Source of the DNA: an uncultured Lachnospiraceae bacterium
GTDB taxonomy: Bacteria; Bacillota; Clostridia; Lachnospirales; Lachnospiraceae
DNA length: 52,493 nucleotides
NCBI GenBank assembly: GCA_946544235.1
Contig: CAMNMC010000089.1
Coordinates: forward strand, 1 to 52,493
Reading direction: 5' to 3'
Shown: one piece after another, positions 25,822-33,617 of the stretch
How positions within the stretch are numbered: the first letter of the stretch is position 1
How the letters are laid out: the number at the start of each line of letters is the position of its first letter
Program-made: the position numbers and the translations under genes
Notes under the pieces: generated by a model
What the model was told of the DNA's origin: nothing
Databases searched by the model: none
Seen by the model: only the letters and a program-made list of their open reading frames with translations

Positions 25822-26958
25822 ATGTATAAGTTAATTACAACAGACGGACGAGCAAAAAGAGGTATATTTGAAACACCGCATGGTGACATACAAACTCCTG
25901 TTTTTATGAACGTAGGTACAGCCGCAGCAATCAAAGGTGCTGTGGCTACCTCTGATTTAGAGACTATTGATACTGAGGTCATGCTCTGCAATACCTATCA
26001 TCTTCACGTACGACCGGGAGATGAGATAGTTAAGAAGCTGGGCGGACTTCACAGGTTTACAGACTGGAAGAGACCTATACTTACCGATTCGGGCGGATTC
26101 CAGGTTTATTCTCTTGCAAAGCTGAGAAATATAAAGGAAGAAGGCGTAACCTTCAATTCTCACGTGGACGGCAGAAAGATCTTTATGGGTCCTGAGGAGA
26201 GTATGCAGATACAGTCAAATCTTGCTTCTACGATAGCGATGGCATTTGATGAGTGTCCTCCTGCCAAGGCGGAGAGGAGCTATATCGAGAAGTCGGTTGA
26301 GAGAACCTACAGATGGCTGCTCCGATGCAGAGACAAGATAAATGAGCTGAACAGTCTTGAGGATACCATCAATAAGGAACAGTTCCTTTTCGGTATCAAT
26401 CAGGGCGGAGTTATCGATGATATCCGTATCGATCATGCAAAAAGGATCAGTGAACTGGATCTTCCGGGCTATGCAGTCGGCGGTCTTGCTGTTGGTGAGA
26501 CGCATGAGGAGATGTATCACATTCTTGATGTTACGGTTCCTTATCTTCCGCAGAATAAACCTACTTATCTCATGGGAGTCGGAACACCTGCAAACATATT
26601 GGAGGCGGTTGACAGAGGAATAGATTTCTTCGATTGTGTATATCCATCGAGAAACGGTCGCCATGGTCAGGTTTATACCAATAAGGGAAAACTGAATATT
26701 AAGAATAAAAAATACGAATTGGATGACAGGCCGATCGCAGAGGATTGTGGATGCCCTGTATGTAAGAGGTATTCAAGAGCCTATATCAGACATCTCATGA
26801 AAGCAGACGAAATGCTGGGATTAAGATTTTGTGTCTTGCATAATTTATACTTTTATAATAATATGATGAGAGAAATTCGCGAAGCCATAGAAGAACATCG
26901 TTTTCAGGATTATAAGAAAATGCGTCTCGCAGGCTTTGAAGAGAATAAAATAATTTAA
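25822..26958 (+). CDS. tgt: tRNA-guanine transglycosylase
   Basis: Exchanges guanine-34 for the preQ1 base in tRNAs with GUN anticodons. The 378-aa protein is full length. The active-site loop LTDSGGFQVYSL (~residues 89-100) holds the general Asp; GINQGG and FDCVYPSRNGRHGQ (~272-285) include the nucleophilic Asp. The zinc site is CGCPVCKRYSRAYIRHL (~313-329), with His completing it. The ATG follows AAGGACAT. It is tightly followed by yajC (12 nt), a common pairing. Confidence 0.97.
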   Translation: MYKLITTDGRAKRGIFETPHGDIQTPVFMNVGTAAAIKGAVATSDLETIDTEVMLCNTYHLHVRPGDEIVKKLGGLHRFTDWKRPILTDSGGFQVYSLAKLRNIKEEGVTFNSHVDGRKIFMGPEESMQIQSNLASTIAMAFDECPPAKAERSYIEKSVERTYRWLLRCRDKINELNSLEDTINKEQFLFGINQGGVIDDIRIDHAKRISELDLPGYAVGGLAVGETHEEMYHILDVTVPYLPQNKPTYLMGVGTPANILEAVDRGIDFFDCVYPSRNGRHGQVYTNKGKLNIKNKKYELDDRPIAEDCGCPVCKRYSRAYIRHLMKADEMLGLRFCVLHNLYFYNNMMREIREAIEEHRFQDYKKMRLAGFEENKII

Positions 26959-26970
26959 AGGAGTCAGAAA

Positions 26971-27366
26971 ATGTTAAGTTTTTTACCAGTGATTTTGGCT
27001 GATGAGGCTGCAACGGAGGCTGCTACAGAGGCTGCAAAGAAGTCGACAAGCGGTGGTTTTGGTGTGACAGGTATTATTTTATACCTTGTATTCTTCATCG
27101 CACTTATGTATTTCCTTCTTATCAGGCCACAGAAGAAGCAGAGCAGAAAGCAGGAAGAGGTTATGAGTTCAATTGAGCCGGGTGATAATATCATGACAAC
27201 CAGCGGCTTCTACGGAACTATCCTTGATGTTGTTGATGAGACAACAGTTATCGTTGAGTTCGGAAACAACAAGAACTGCAGAATTCCAATGCATAAGAGG
27301 GCAATCGCTGAGGTAGAGAAGGCCGGAACTGCTGAAATAAAAGAAGAAGAGCAGAGTGATAAGTAA
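26971..27366 (+). CDS. yajC: Preprotein translocase subunit YajC
   Basis: A small accessory membrane protein of the Sec translocase. The 131-aa protein has an N-terminal hydrophobic stretch, an Ala/Thr-rich segment, one strong membrane helix (GIILYLVFFIALMYFLLIRP, ~residues 34-53) and the family motif RPQKKQSRKQEEVMSSIEPG with IMTTSGFYGTILDV. The C-terminus is acidic. A good AAAGGAG precedes the ATG, and a terminator follows. Confidence 0.95.
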   Translation: MLSFLPVILADEAATEAATEAAKKSTSGGFGVTGIILYLVFFIALMYFLLIRPQKKQSRKQEEVMSSIEPGDNIMTTSGFYGTILDVVDETTVIVEFGNNKNCRIPMHKRAIAEVEKAGTAEIKEEEQSDK

Positions 27367-27378
27367 AAGGATCCTAAG

Positions 27379-27406
27379 CCCGATATAGTTAGCTATGTCG
27401 GGTTTT
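27379..27406 (+). terminator. Rho-independent terminator after yajC
   Basis: CCCGATATAG pairs with CTATGTCGGG (one G-T wobble) over a short loop, followed by TTTT. Confidence 0.85.
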
Positions 27407-27429
27407 CCTATATTATTGGAGAAATAAGA

Positions 27430-28140
27430 GTGAAGAAGAGATTAGCCTATATTTTAACAGGAATAATGATGATCGCCTCTCTTACGTCCTGCGGTAAAGA
27501 GGACAAAAAGGGCGGAAATGAACCTGCGACTCAGAAGAAAACTGAGGCATCATCTACAGAAAATACAACTGAACCGGGTGGCGATCCAATTGCTACAGGA
27601 ACAGATGCAACTTCTACCGATGCCGTTAAGAATCTGATGGGCTACTACAAGCACAATGAGTACATAAACGAGCTTGCGGGTTTTAAGGTTAAGGTTAACG
27701 GCCATTCGTGGGTATTTTACAATTCTGCAGAGGTTGCTGCGGCTGCCGGTGTGGAAGAACAGGAGATTAAGGACCTCTGGAATGGAGAAACCTCACCTTA
27801 TGATAAGGATATGTCGTTCTGTATGATAGCGGGAAATAAATCAACAGGATCGAATATCATCATAAGCTATTACTATGTTAACAGTGAACTTAACAAGGAT
27901 ACAACTGCGGAATATTATCTTCAGGTTGCTGCAAACCAGACAGAGGGAGCAGAGGTTAAGAAGATCACTTTTGTTAACAGAGATTTTTATGCGCTTGTTA
28001 TCCCTCCGGAAAAGGAAGGTGGATTTGAACAGATCAGATATGCAACAAAGGTCAATGGGCTCATAGTTGTTATATCATTTACAATCGGTGAAAATGAAAA
28101 TATCGATCTTCTTGAGATGATGTTTTCACCGCTTGAGTGA
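27430..28140 (+). CDS. Putative lipoprotein, function unknown
   Basis: A 236-aa protein with a lipoprotein signal: KKR, a hydrophobic core and the lipobox LTSC (Cys at ~20), followed by a Lys/Gly/Thr/Glu-rich linker (~22-62). The mature domain (~65-236) has mixed alpha/beta character with VKVNGHSWVFYNSAEVAAAA and a C-terminal LVVISFTIGEN-like strand. No family is recognised. The start is GTG, 8 nt after GGAG. It may pair functionally with the next lipoprotein gene, 29 nt downstream. Confidence 0.8.
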   Translation: MKKRLAYILTGIMMIASLTSCGKEDKKGGNEPATQKKTEASSTENTTEPGGDPIATGTDATSTDAVKNLMGYYKHNEYINELAGFKVKVNGHSWVFYNSAEVAAAAGVEEQEIKDLWNGETSPYDKDMSFCMIAGNKSTGSNIIISYYYVNSELNKDTTAEYYLQVAANQTEGAEVKKITFVNRDFYALVIPPEKEGGFEQIRYATKVNGLIVVISFTIGENENIDLLEMMFSPLE

Positions 28141-28169
28141 TGGGGAGACTTTATGTCGGAGAGTTTATA

Positions 28170-28919
28170 ATGAGACGTAAAAGATGTATGGCTGTATTTT
28201 TAACACTGATCATTGCTGCGTCAGGGTTATCAGCCTGTGGAAAAAAGAACAAGAATAAAAGTACGGAAGAGGCTTCCGTTACAGAAGCTGTTACAGAGGA
28301 TACTCAGACACCTATCAATCTGACAAAGACCTACAAAAGAGGACGAGTTAACGGTCAGAAATATAAGAATGAGTTTTTCAACTTCTCCTGCGACTTTGAT
28401 GAGGGCTGGAGAGTATATAATGATGAAGAGATCGATCAGATCAACCAGTTTCAGGCCGGAGCTGCAACCGATGAAAATGTGGCTCTTGTACTTGAAGAAA
28501 GTTATCTGCTTGATATGGCCGCAGCAAGATATGACGGCAAGGGAAGTATAAGCATGATAGTCAGGACTATCCAGACGGATTATTTTTCCGAGAGGGATTA
28601 TGCTGAATCAGGTATGGATGCAGCGGCTGAAAGCCTCAGACAGAGCGGCTATACGGATGTTAAGGCAGAGATAGGTTCGGCACAGTTCTGCGGAAGAGAA
28701 AGAGTTTCAATCAATATTTCCGCCGTTAGTCCTCCTGATGCGTCAGCAGGTGATGCAACCAGGGCTGATGCGGAAAAGGAAGCTGATACGAATTCGGCTG
28801 AGGATCGCAGAATATTTGAAAAGCAGCTCACAACGGTCAATGGAAAATACATCTGTGTGCTTACTTTTAAGGCTGACAGCGAGAAGGAAGTAGACGAGAT
28901 AATAAAACTGTTCAAATAA
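28170..28919 (+). CDS. Putative lipoprotein, function unknown
   Basis: A 249-aa protein with a lipoprotein signal ending in the lipobox LSAC (Cys ~22) and a Lys/Asn/Thr/Glu linker. The mature part (~residues 60-249) contains NEFFNFSCDFDEGWRVYNDEE, a pattern seen in substrate- or ligand-binding lipoproteins of unknown role, and ends with KYICVLTFKADSEKEVDEII. I chose the ATG at 28170, preceded by GGAGAG; an in-frame ATG at 28137 would overlap the upstream stop. Confidence 0.78.
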   Translation: MRRKRCMAVFLTLIIAASGLSACGKKNKNKSTEEASVTEAVTEDTQTPINLTKTYKRGRVNGQKYKNEFFNFSCDFDEGWRVYNDEEIDQINQFQAGAATDENVALVLEESYLLDMAAARYDGKGSISMIVRTIQTDYFSERDYAESGMDAAAESLRQSGYTDVKAEIGSAQFCGRERVSINISAVSPPDASAGDATRADAEKEADTNSAEDRRIFEKQLTTVNGKYICVLTFKADSEKEVDEIIKLFK

Positions 28920-28929
28920 CAGGTAACAT

Positions 28930-28986
28930 ACACATTAATATGTGTTATGATATAAATGCTCATCATGATCGGTTATAAATGATGAG
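28930..28986 (+). promoter_or_regulatory. Inverted repeats in the ldh upstream region
   Basis: ACACAT-TAAT-ATGTGT at 28930-28945 is a symmetric operator-like element close to a TATAAAT -10-like sequence. CTCATCAT (28959) / ATGATGAG (28979) forms an 8-bp stem just before the ldh ribosome-binding site. It does not match the Rex consensus that often controls ldh. Confidence 0.4.
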
Positions 28987-29009
28987 ACAAAAATGAGGAG
29001 GTAATCAGG

Positions 29010-30029
29010 GTGGAAAAATTACATCAGTCAAATCTTGAAAAAAATGTTGATATCAGAAAGGTGGCCATAATCGGATGTGGTTTTGTTGGTTCATCTACTG
29101 CATTTGCACTTATGGAGAGCGGACTTTTCTCAGAGATCGTTCTTATCGATGTTGATCACAGCAGAGCTGAGGGCGAGGCAATGGATATAAGCCACGGCGT
29201 ACCTTTCGTAAAACCTATGAAGATATATGCCGGCGATTATGATGACATCGTTGATGCTTCAATCATAATAATCACAGCAGGTGCTGCTCAGAAGCCGGGA
29301 GAGACAAGACTTCAGCTCGTTCAGAAGAATGTAGCTATATTTAAATCAATTATTCCGGAGATCAGCAAGAGAAAATGCGAGGGCGTTCTGCTTATCGTTT
29401 CAAATCCTGTTGATATCCTTACCTATGTTGCTCAGAAGCTTTCAGGCTTCCCTGTAAACAGAGTTATCGGTTCAGGTACTGTTCTTGATACTGCAAGACT
29501 TAAGTCAAGACTTTCAGAGCATCTTGATGTTGACAGCAGAACAGTTCATGCATTCATTATCGGAGAGCATGGTGACAGCGAGCTTGCTGCATGGAGCAGT
29601 GCGACTGTTTCAGGTGTTCCTCTTTCAAAGTTCTGTGAGATGAGAGGACATTTTAATCATGATGAGTCTGAGAGACATATTCAGGAAATGGTTAAGAACA
29701 GTGCATATGAGATCATCGAGAGAAAGAAAGCTACCTACTACGGCGTTGCAATGGCTGTTAGAAGAATCTGCGAGGTTATCGCAAGAGATGAGAAGTCTAT
29801 TCTTTCTGTTTCAAGCCTTATGGAAGGTCAGTACGGTCTCAGAGATATCTGCCTTTCAATGCCAACCATAGTCGGTGCTGACGGTGTTGAGGAGAAGGTT
29901 CCTATCTCACTTGATGAGGACGAGATCACAAAACTCATGGCATCAGCACAGGCTCTTAAGGATATAGCTCAGTCACTTGATCTTTCAATGCCTGAGATAG
30001 AATCCGGTGCAGACGGAAACGAAGAGTAG
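29010..30029 (+). CDS. ldh: L-lactate dehydrogenase
   Basis: Reduces pyruvate to L-lactate with NADH. The Rossmann motif is GCGFVGSSTAFALMESGL (~residues 22-39), then EIVLIDVD, AGAAQKPGETRLQLVQKN (coenzyme loop with the catalytic Arg), SNPVDILTYVAQKLSGFP, GSGTVLDTARLK and GEHGDSELA with the catalytic His (~193). The protein is 339 aa, about 20 longer than usual, because of N-terminal and acidic C-terminal extensions (EIESGADGNEE). The GTG start follows GAGGAGG. Confidence 0.96.
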   Translation: MEKLHQSNLEKNVDIRKVAIIGCGFVGSSTAFALMESGLFSEIVLIDVDHSRAEGEAMDISHGVPFVKPMKIYAGDYDDIVDASIIIITAGAAQKPGETRLQLVQKNVAIFKSIIPEISKRKCEGVLLIVSNPVDILTYVAQKLSGFPVNRVIGSGTVLDTARLKSRLSEHLDVDSRTVHAFIIGEHGDSELAAWSSATVSGVPLSKFCEMRGHFNHDESERHIQEMVKNSAYEIIERKKATYYGVAMAVRRICEVIARDEKSILSVSSLMEGQYGLRDICLSMPTIVGADGVEEKVPISLDEDEITKLMASAQALKDIAQSLDLSMPEIESGADGNEE

Positions 30030-30059
30030 GAATTAAAAAGTAATAAATAATGCAATATG

Positions 30060-30096
30060 ACTGCAACTGTATTATAATGGATAGTACAGTTGCAGT
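30060..30096 (+). repeat. Perfect 12-bp stem-loop between ldh and exoA
   Basis: ACTGCAACTGTA (30060) and TACAGTTGCAGT (30085) enclose a 13-nt loop containing TATAAT. It may be the ldh terminator, although the T-run is weak, or an operator over an exoA promoter. Confidence 0.5.
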
Positions 30097-30131
30097 TGTT
30101 GTAATTGGAATAATTAAACAGGGGAAATACT

Positions 30132-30887
30132 ATGAAATTCATATCGTGGAATGTTAACGGAATAAGAGCCTGCGCAGGCAAGGGCTTTATGGACTATTTC
30201 AATGAAGCTGATGCAGATATCTTCTGTATACAGGAGAGCAAGATGCAGGAAGGACAGCTTAAGCTTGATATGCCGGGCTATCATCAATACTGGTATTCGG
30301 CTGATAAGAAGGGCTATTCGGGCACGGCTGTATTTACGAAGAAGGAACCGATTTCGGTAGAGAAGGGCATGGGTATAGATATCCATGACCACGAAGGCAG
30401 GCTTATTATGCTCGATATGGGCAGCTATTATTTCATTACTGTTTATGTACCGAATGCACAGACAGAGCTTAAGAGACTTGATTACAGAATGCAGTGGGAG
30501 GACGACTTCCGCGATTACGTGTGTGAGTTGAAAAAGATCAAGCCTGTCATCATCTGTGGAGACATGAATGTTGCACATCAGGAGATCGACCTTAAGAATC
30601 CTGACAGCAACCATATGAATCCGGGCTTTTCTGATGAAGAAAGAGGCAAGATGACCGAACTTCTTGAGTCGGGCTTTGTTGACAGCTTCCGTTACAAATA
30701 TCCCGATGCCGTTGATGAGTATTCATGGTGGTCATACCGCATGAAGGCGCGCGAGAGAAACGTGGGCTGGCGTATCGACTATTTCCTTGTATCAGAAGAT
30801 GCAAAGGATAAGATCGTTGATTCGAAGATTCATCAGGAGGTGTTCGGATCGGATCACTGTCCGGTAGAACTTGTGATAGAACTTTGA
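30132..30887 (+). CDS. xth: Exodeoxyribonuclease III
   Basis: An apurinic/apyrimidinic endonuclease and 3'-5' exonuclease for base-excision repair. The 251-aa protein has the EEP-fold motifs in order: SWNVNGIRA (~5-13), FCIQESKMQEGQ (~33-44), CGDMNVAHQEIDL (~142-154), WRIDYFLVS (~214-222) and GSDHCPVEL (~240-248). These give the catalytic Asn, Glu, Asp/Asn and Asp-His residues. The ATG follows AGGGGAAA. Length is normal. Confidence 0.96.
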   Translation: MKFISWNVNGIRACAGKGFMDYFNEADADIFCIQESKMQEGQLKLDMPGYHQYWYSADKKGYSGTAVFTKKEPISVEKGMGIDIHDHEGRLIMLDMGSYYFITVYVPNAQTELKRLDYRMQWEDDFRDYVCELKKIKPVIICGDMNVAHQEIDLKNPDSNHMNPGFSDEERGKMTELLESGFVDSFRYKYPDAVDEYSWWSYRMKARERNVGWRIDYFLVSEDAKDKIVDSKIHQEVFGSDHCPVELVIEL

Positions 30888-30924
30888 TATAGAAAGTTGT
30901 ATTAGATAAAAAAATAATAGTATA

Positions 30925-31001
30925 GTGGGCTGCGAGCCCACCAAAACAGAATAATAATTTGTTAAAATGTCCATAGATATAAAAATCAATGGACATTTTT
31001 T
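30925..31001 (+). terminator. Hairpin and terminator downstream of exoA
   Basis: GTGGGCT-GCG-AGCCCAC at 30925-30941 is a tight 7-bp hairpin; read on the minus strand it is followed by an AT-rich T-run. ATGTCCAT (30967) / ATGGACAT (30989) followed by TTTTT is a second, plus-strand terminator-like stem lying just upstream of the micro-ORF at 31020. Confidence 0.65.
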
Positions 31002-31019
31002 CTGTGAGGAGGGATCGTT

Positions 31020-31085
31020 ATGCTGATTACTATTATACTGATACTTATAATACTGTGTCTTTGTAAATATCTTTCAAAGGACTGA
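31020..31085 (+). CDS. 21-residue hydrophobic micro-ORF
   Basis: ATG at 31020 follows an excellent GAGGAGGG with a 6-nt gap. The predicted 21-aa peptide is mostly Ile and Leu (one membrane helix) and ends in CLCKYLSKD. Its TGA stop overlaps a CTG (CTGA) from which the downstream DUF2085 frame could start. It could be a translation-coupling leader, a small membrane protein, or the N-terminus of the downstream protein separated by a frameshift. Confidence 0.5.
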   Translation: MLITIILILIILCLCKYLSKD

Positions 31086-31408
31086 AAACAAAATGGGGAA
31101 ATGTTCCTTTATGCAACGGAAAGAAGGAGAGAGCGCCCCATTTAGGTAATTTTTGTTTCCCGTTATGCTGGAGATGCATGGGTTTATTTGCGGGTATGGT
31201 CAGCTGTATGATGATCACTGTTAATGGATGGGTGATAATACCCGGGTCTGAACGCCATGCTATGGGTATATGTATGCTGCTGCCCTGTATCGTTGACGGT
31301 TTGCTTCAGAAGAAGACACTGTATGAAAGCAATAATTGTAGAAGAATGATTGTTGGATTTCTCGCGGGGTACGGCATGAGATCGATAGCATATGGAATAT
31401 GGACTTAA
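31082..31408 (+). CDS. DUF2085-like membrane protein, unusual start or frameshift
   Basis: The frame is open from 31067 and encodes the Cys-rich DUF2085-like motif PLC-N-GKKERAPHLGN-FCFPLCWRCMG, extending well upstream of the first ATG (31178). This conserved motif means the ATG cannot be the true start. No ATG, GTG or TTG exists in frame upstream; CTG at 31082 overlaps the stop of the preceding micro-ORF. Either translation reinitiates at CTG, or a one-nt frameshift joins the hydrophobic micro-ORF to this frame, as many relatives begin with a membrane helix. The rest has about two hydrophobic segments (LFAGMVSCMMI, HAMGICMLLPCIVDGLL). Possibly a decayed gene. Confidence 0.6.
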   Translation: MKTKWGNVPLCNGKKERAPHLGNFCFPLCWRCMGLFAGMVSCMMITVNGWVIIPGSERHAMGICMLLPCIVDGLLQKKTLYESNNCRRMIVGFLAGYGMRSIAYGIWT

Positions 31409-31489
31409 GTGGAGAATATTGTGAAGATAAATAGATTTTTATCTATGGGAGGCATTGATCAGTGAATTAAACTATCTGGGATATTACCT

Positions 31490-31529
31490 GCGGTATGGAT
31501 TCGACTTTTAAGAATCTGTACCGCTTTTT
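31490..31529 (+). terminator. Rho-independent terminator after the DUF2085-like gene
   Basis: GCGGTATGGATTC (31490) pairs with GAATCTGTACCGC (31512) with two G-T wobbles, followed by TTTTT. Confidence 0.85.
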
Positions 31530-31547
31530 ATATGATTGAAAATAATG

Positions 31548-31670
31548 TATTATCATGATAATATTTAATATATTAATTCTAATAAAATTGGATCAAATAT
31601 GCAATATATTTATCAGGGAGTGCAGTATCAAAAACACAGGAATATGGGGTGCTATGTGCCGGTGGCACAT
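31548..31670 (+). promoter_or_regulatory. Palindrome and hairpin upstream of the 31709 membrane protein
   Basis: TATTATCATGATAATA at 31548-31563 is a perfect 16-bp palindrome, operator-like. ATGTGCC-GGT-GGCACAT at 31654-31670 is a perfect 7-bp hairpin with a 3-nt loop, 38 nt before the start codon. The remaining 31409-31708 sequence shows no other gene. Confidence 0.45.
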
Positions 31671-31708
31671 GTCTGGTACTGACCGAAACGGCAGGGGCAG
31701 GTGATATA

Positions 31709-32257
31709 ATGGAACAGACAATAAAAAAAATAGGGCGTGAGATGGGAATATATATGAGTATTGTAATGAGCCTTTTTTTGTCGCTCATAGGTACTCTGAT
31801 GTCCGGGCATTTTAAGGTTCAGTCGTTTATTCTCAGCTTTCTGATCAGTCTGATGATCAGTATAGTGATATCTATGCTGGTTCCGATGGGCAAGGTGAGC
31901 CAGAGCGTTGACAGGAAGATGAATCTGCGTCCGGGAAGCATGAAGGCGAGATGTATGGAGAGCCTCGTTTCGGATCTGATCTATACACCTATCATGACCG
32001 TTTGTATGGTAAGTTTTGCGTATATGATGGCTATGAAGCAGAGCCATGGACATACCGATATGAAGTATGTTCCGACACTGCTGAGATCACTTGGCGTCAG
32101 CCTGGTGGTTGGATATTTGTTAGTGTTTATATTTCAGCCTCTTTTCTTGAAGATGCTGTTAAAGAAATATAATGTTCCGCAGGGACCTGGTGGTCCTGGT
32201 GCGGGAAAACCGGGGCTGGGAGCAGGAAGACCGGAGTCCGGAGAGGGACGTCCATAA
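31709..32257 (+). CDS. Four-helix membrane protein with Gly/Pro-rich tail, function unknown
   Basis: A 182-aa protein with about four hydrophobic segments: IYMSIVMSLFLSLIGTLMSG, FILSFLISLMISIVISMLV, YTPIMTVCMVSFAYMM and SLVVGYLLVFIFQPLFL. They are arranged as two pairs, each ending in a basic loop, which could reflect an internal duplication like that of DUF2798-type proteins (uncertain). The C-terminus is a low-complexity GPGGPGAGKPGLGAGRPE tail. I chose the ATG at 31709, after GCAGGTGA; the frame is open to 31649 but without another ribosome-binding site. Confidence 0.6.
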   Translation: MEQTIKKIGREMGIYMSIVMSLFLSLIGTLMSGHFKVQSFILSFLISLMISIVISMLVPMGKVSQSVDRKMNLRPGSMKARCMESLVSDLIYTPIMTVCMVSFAYMMAMKQSHGHTDMKYVPTLLRSLGVSLVVGYLLVFIFQPLFLKMLLKKYNVPQGPGGPGAGKPGLGAGRPESGEGRP

Positions 32258-32346
32258 GCGGGAGAAGGGCGTCGGAAAAAGTATTGATTGATCGGAATAA
32301 ATACTGATCAGACGGGGAGTATGGTCTGAAATCAGGAGGTAAAAAT

Positions 32347-33459
32347 ATGAGTACGTTTCATGTTGATCTTAGGAAGGTTGTTGATGACAGTTATGATGTT
32401 GTTGTCGGATATCAGCTTTTTGATCAGCTAATCAAGGACATTAAAAACGGTATGGTCGGAAAACTGCATAAATTTGCAGTGATAACCGACAGTATAGTAG
32501 ACAGCTTGTATGGCAGGAAAATATATGAACGACTGCTTGAGGAGGGCTATCAGGCTGACTATTTTGTATTTCCGGAAGGGGAGAAGAGCAAGACAAGAGA
32601 GATGAAGGCAGAGCTGGAGGATCAGCTGCTTGCCAAAGGCTTCCGAAGAGACTGCTGCATGATAGCTGTCGGCGGAGGAGTTGTTACCGATCTCGTTGGT
32701 TTCCTTGCAGGTACCTTCGGAAGAGGAGTTCCGTTCATCAATTATGCGACAACGCTCCTTGCTGCGGCAGATGCTTCTGTTGGAGGTAAGACAGCAGTTG
32801 ATACACCGCTTGCTACCAATCTGATCGGTTTGTTCAATCAGCCGGTAAAGGTTTATCTTGATATCGCAACCTGGGAGAGCCTTCCGAAGAGACAGATAAT
32901 AAGCGGTCTTGCCGAGACAATCAAGCATGCATGTCTGGCGGATAAGGACTTCTTCATCTACCTTGAAGATCATATGGATGACATACTTAAGCTTGATAAA
33001 ACTGCCTGTGAGCATATTGCCGAGGAGAACTGCCGTATCAAATACGAAGTGGTTATGAAGGACGAGAGAGAGTCCGGCCTCAGAGAGGTTCTCAATCTTG
33101 GACATACGGTAGGACGTGCGGTAGAGACAGTAAGTGATTATGAGCTGATGCATGGAGAAGCAGTTGCGATAGGACTTGTAGCGGCTGTTGATCTCTCATT
33201 AAAGCTGGAACTCATCTCAAAGGAAGACAGGGACAGAGTTGTGGCACTTCTGGATAAAGCAGGGCTGCCGACGGTTATACCTGATTATATCGACAGAGAG
33301 GTACTTGTAAAGAAACTGTATACCGATAAAAAGGTTCGTGACGGAAGGCTTCGTTTCGTACTTCAGGATGGTATCGGTTCGGTAAAAGAATTTGAACCCG
33401 GTGTTTTTGCAACTCCGATCAGTGAGGGTATGGCAAGAGAAATAATTATGAATATGTGA
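32347..33459 (+). CDS. aroB: 3-Dehydroquinate synthase
   Basis: Second step of the shikimate pathway, converting DAHP to 3-dehydroquinate with NAD+ and a divalent metal. The 370-aa protein carries the NAD-binding GGGVVTDLVGFLAGTFGRGV (~residues 104-123), ATTLLAAADASVGGKTAV (~134-151), the metal-ligand Glu in SGLAETIKHACLAD (~193), NLGHTVGRAVE (~252, metal His) and LMHGEAVAIGL (~270, metal His). A strong AGGAGG precedes the ATG. Other aro genes are not in view. Confidence 0.96.
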   Translation: MSTFHVDLRKVVDDSYDVVVGYQLFDQLIKDIKNGMVGKLHKFAVITDSIVDSLYGRKIYERLLEEGYQADYFVFPEGEKSKTREMKAELEDQLLAKGFRRDCCMIAVGGGVVTDLVGFLAGTFGRGVPFINYATTLLAAADASVGGKTAVDTPLATNLIGLFNQPVKVYLDIATWESLPKRQIISGLAETIKHACLADKDFFIYLEDHMDDILKLDKTACEHIAEENCRIKYEVVMKDERESGLREVLNLGHTVGRAVETVSDYELMHGEAVAIGLVAAVDLSLKLELISKEDRDRVVALLDKAGLPTVIPDYIDREVLVKKLYTDKKVRDGRLRFVLQDGIGSVKEFEPGVFATPISEGMAREIIMNM

Positions 33460-33574
33460 TGCATTCATTATTTATTTGTGATTCGCTGTAATTATATGAT
33501 ACCATGATTTTATGGATGCATTGTTTAGGAAACAGAATGAAAGCCGGAAGATGGTTAATGTGTGTAATAAAAAA

Positions 33575-33609
33575 GCATGAGTAATATCAATTACCCATGC
33601 TTTTTTTTT
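33575..33609. terminator. Bidirectional terminator between aroB and pta
   Basis: GCATGAGTAAT pairs with ATTACCCATGC (one mismatch), flanked by AAAAAA on the left and nine T on the right, so it can serve both converging genes. Confidence 0.85.
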
Positions 33610-33617
33610 ATTCATAT

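Noticed and set aside
32428-33153. A 241-codon minus-strand ORF
   Set aside because: Antisense to aroB, which is complete and well conserved.
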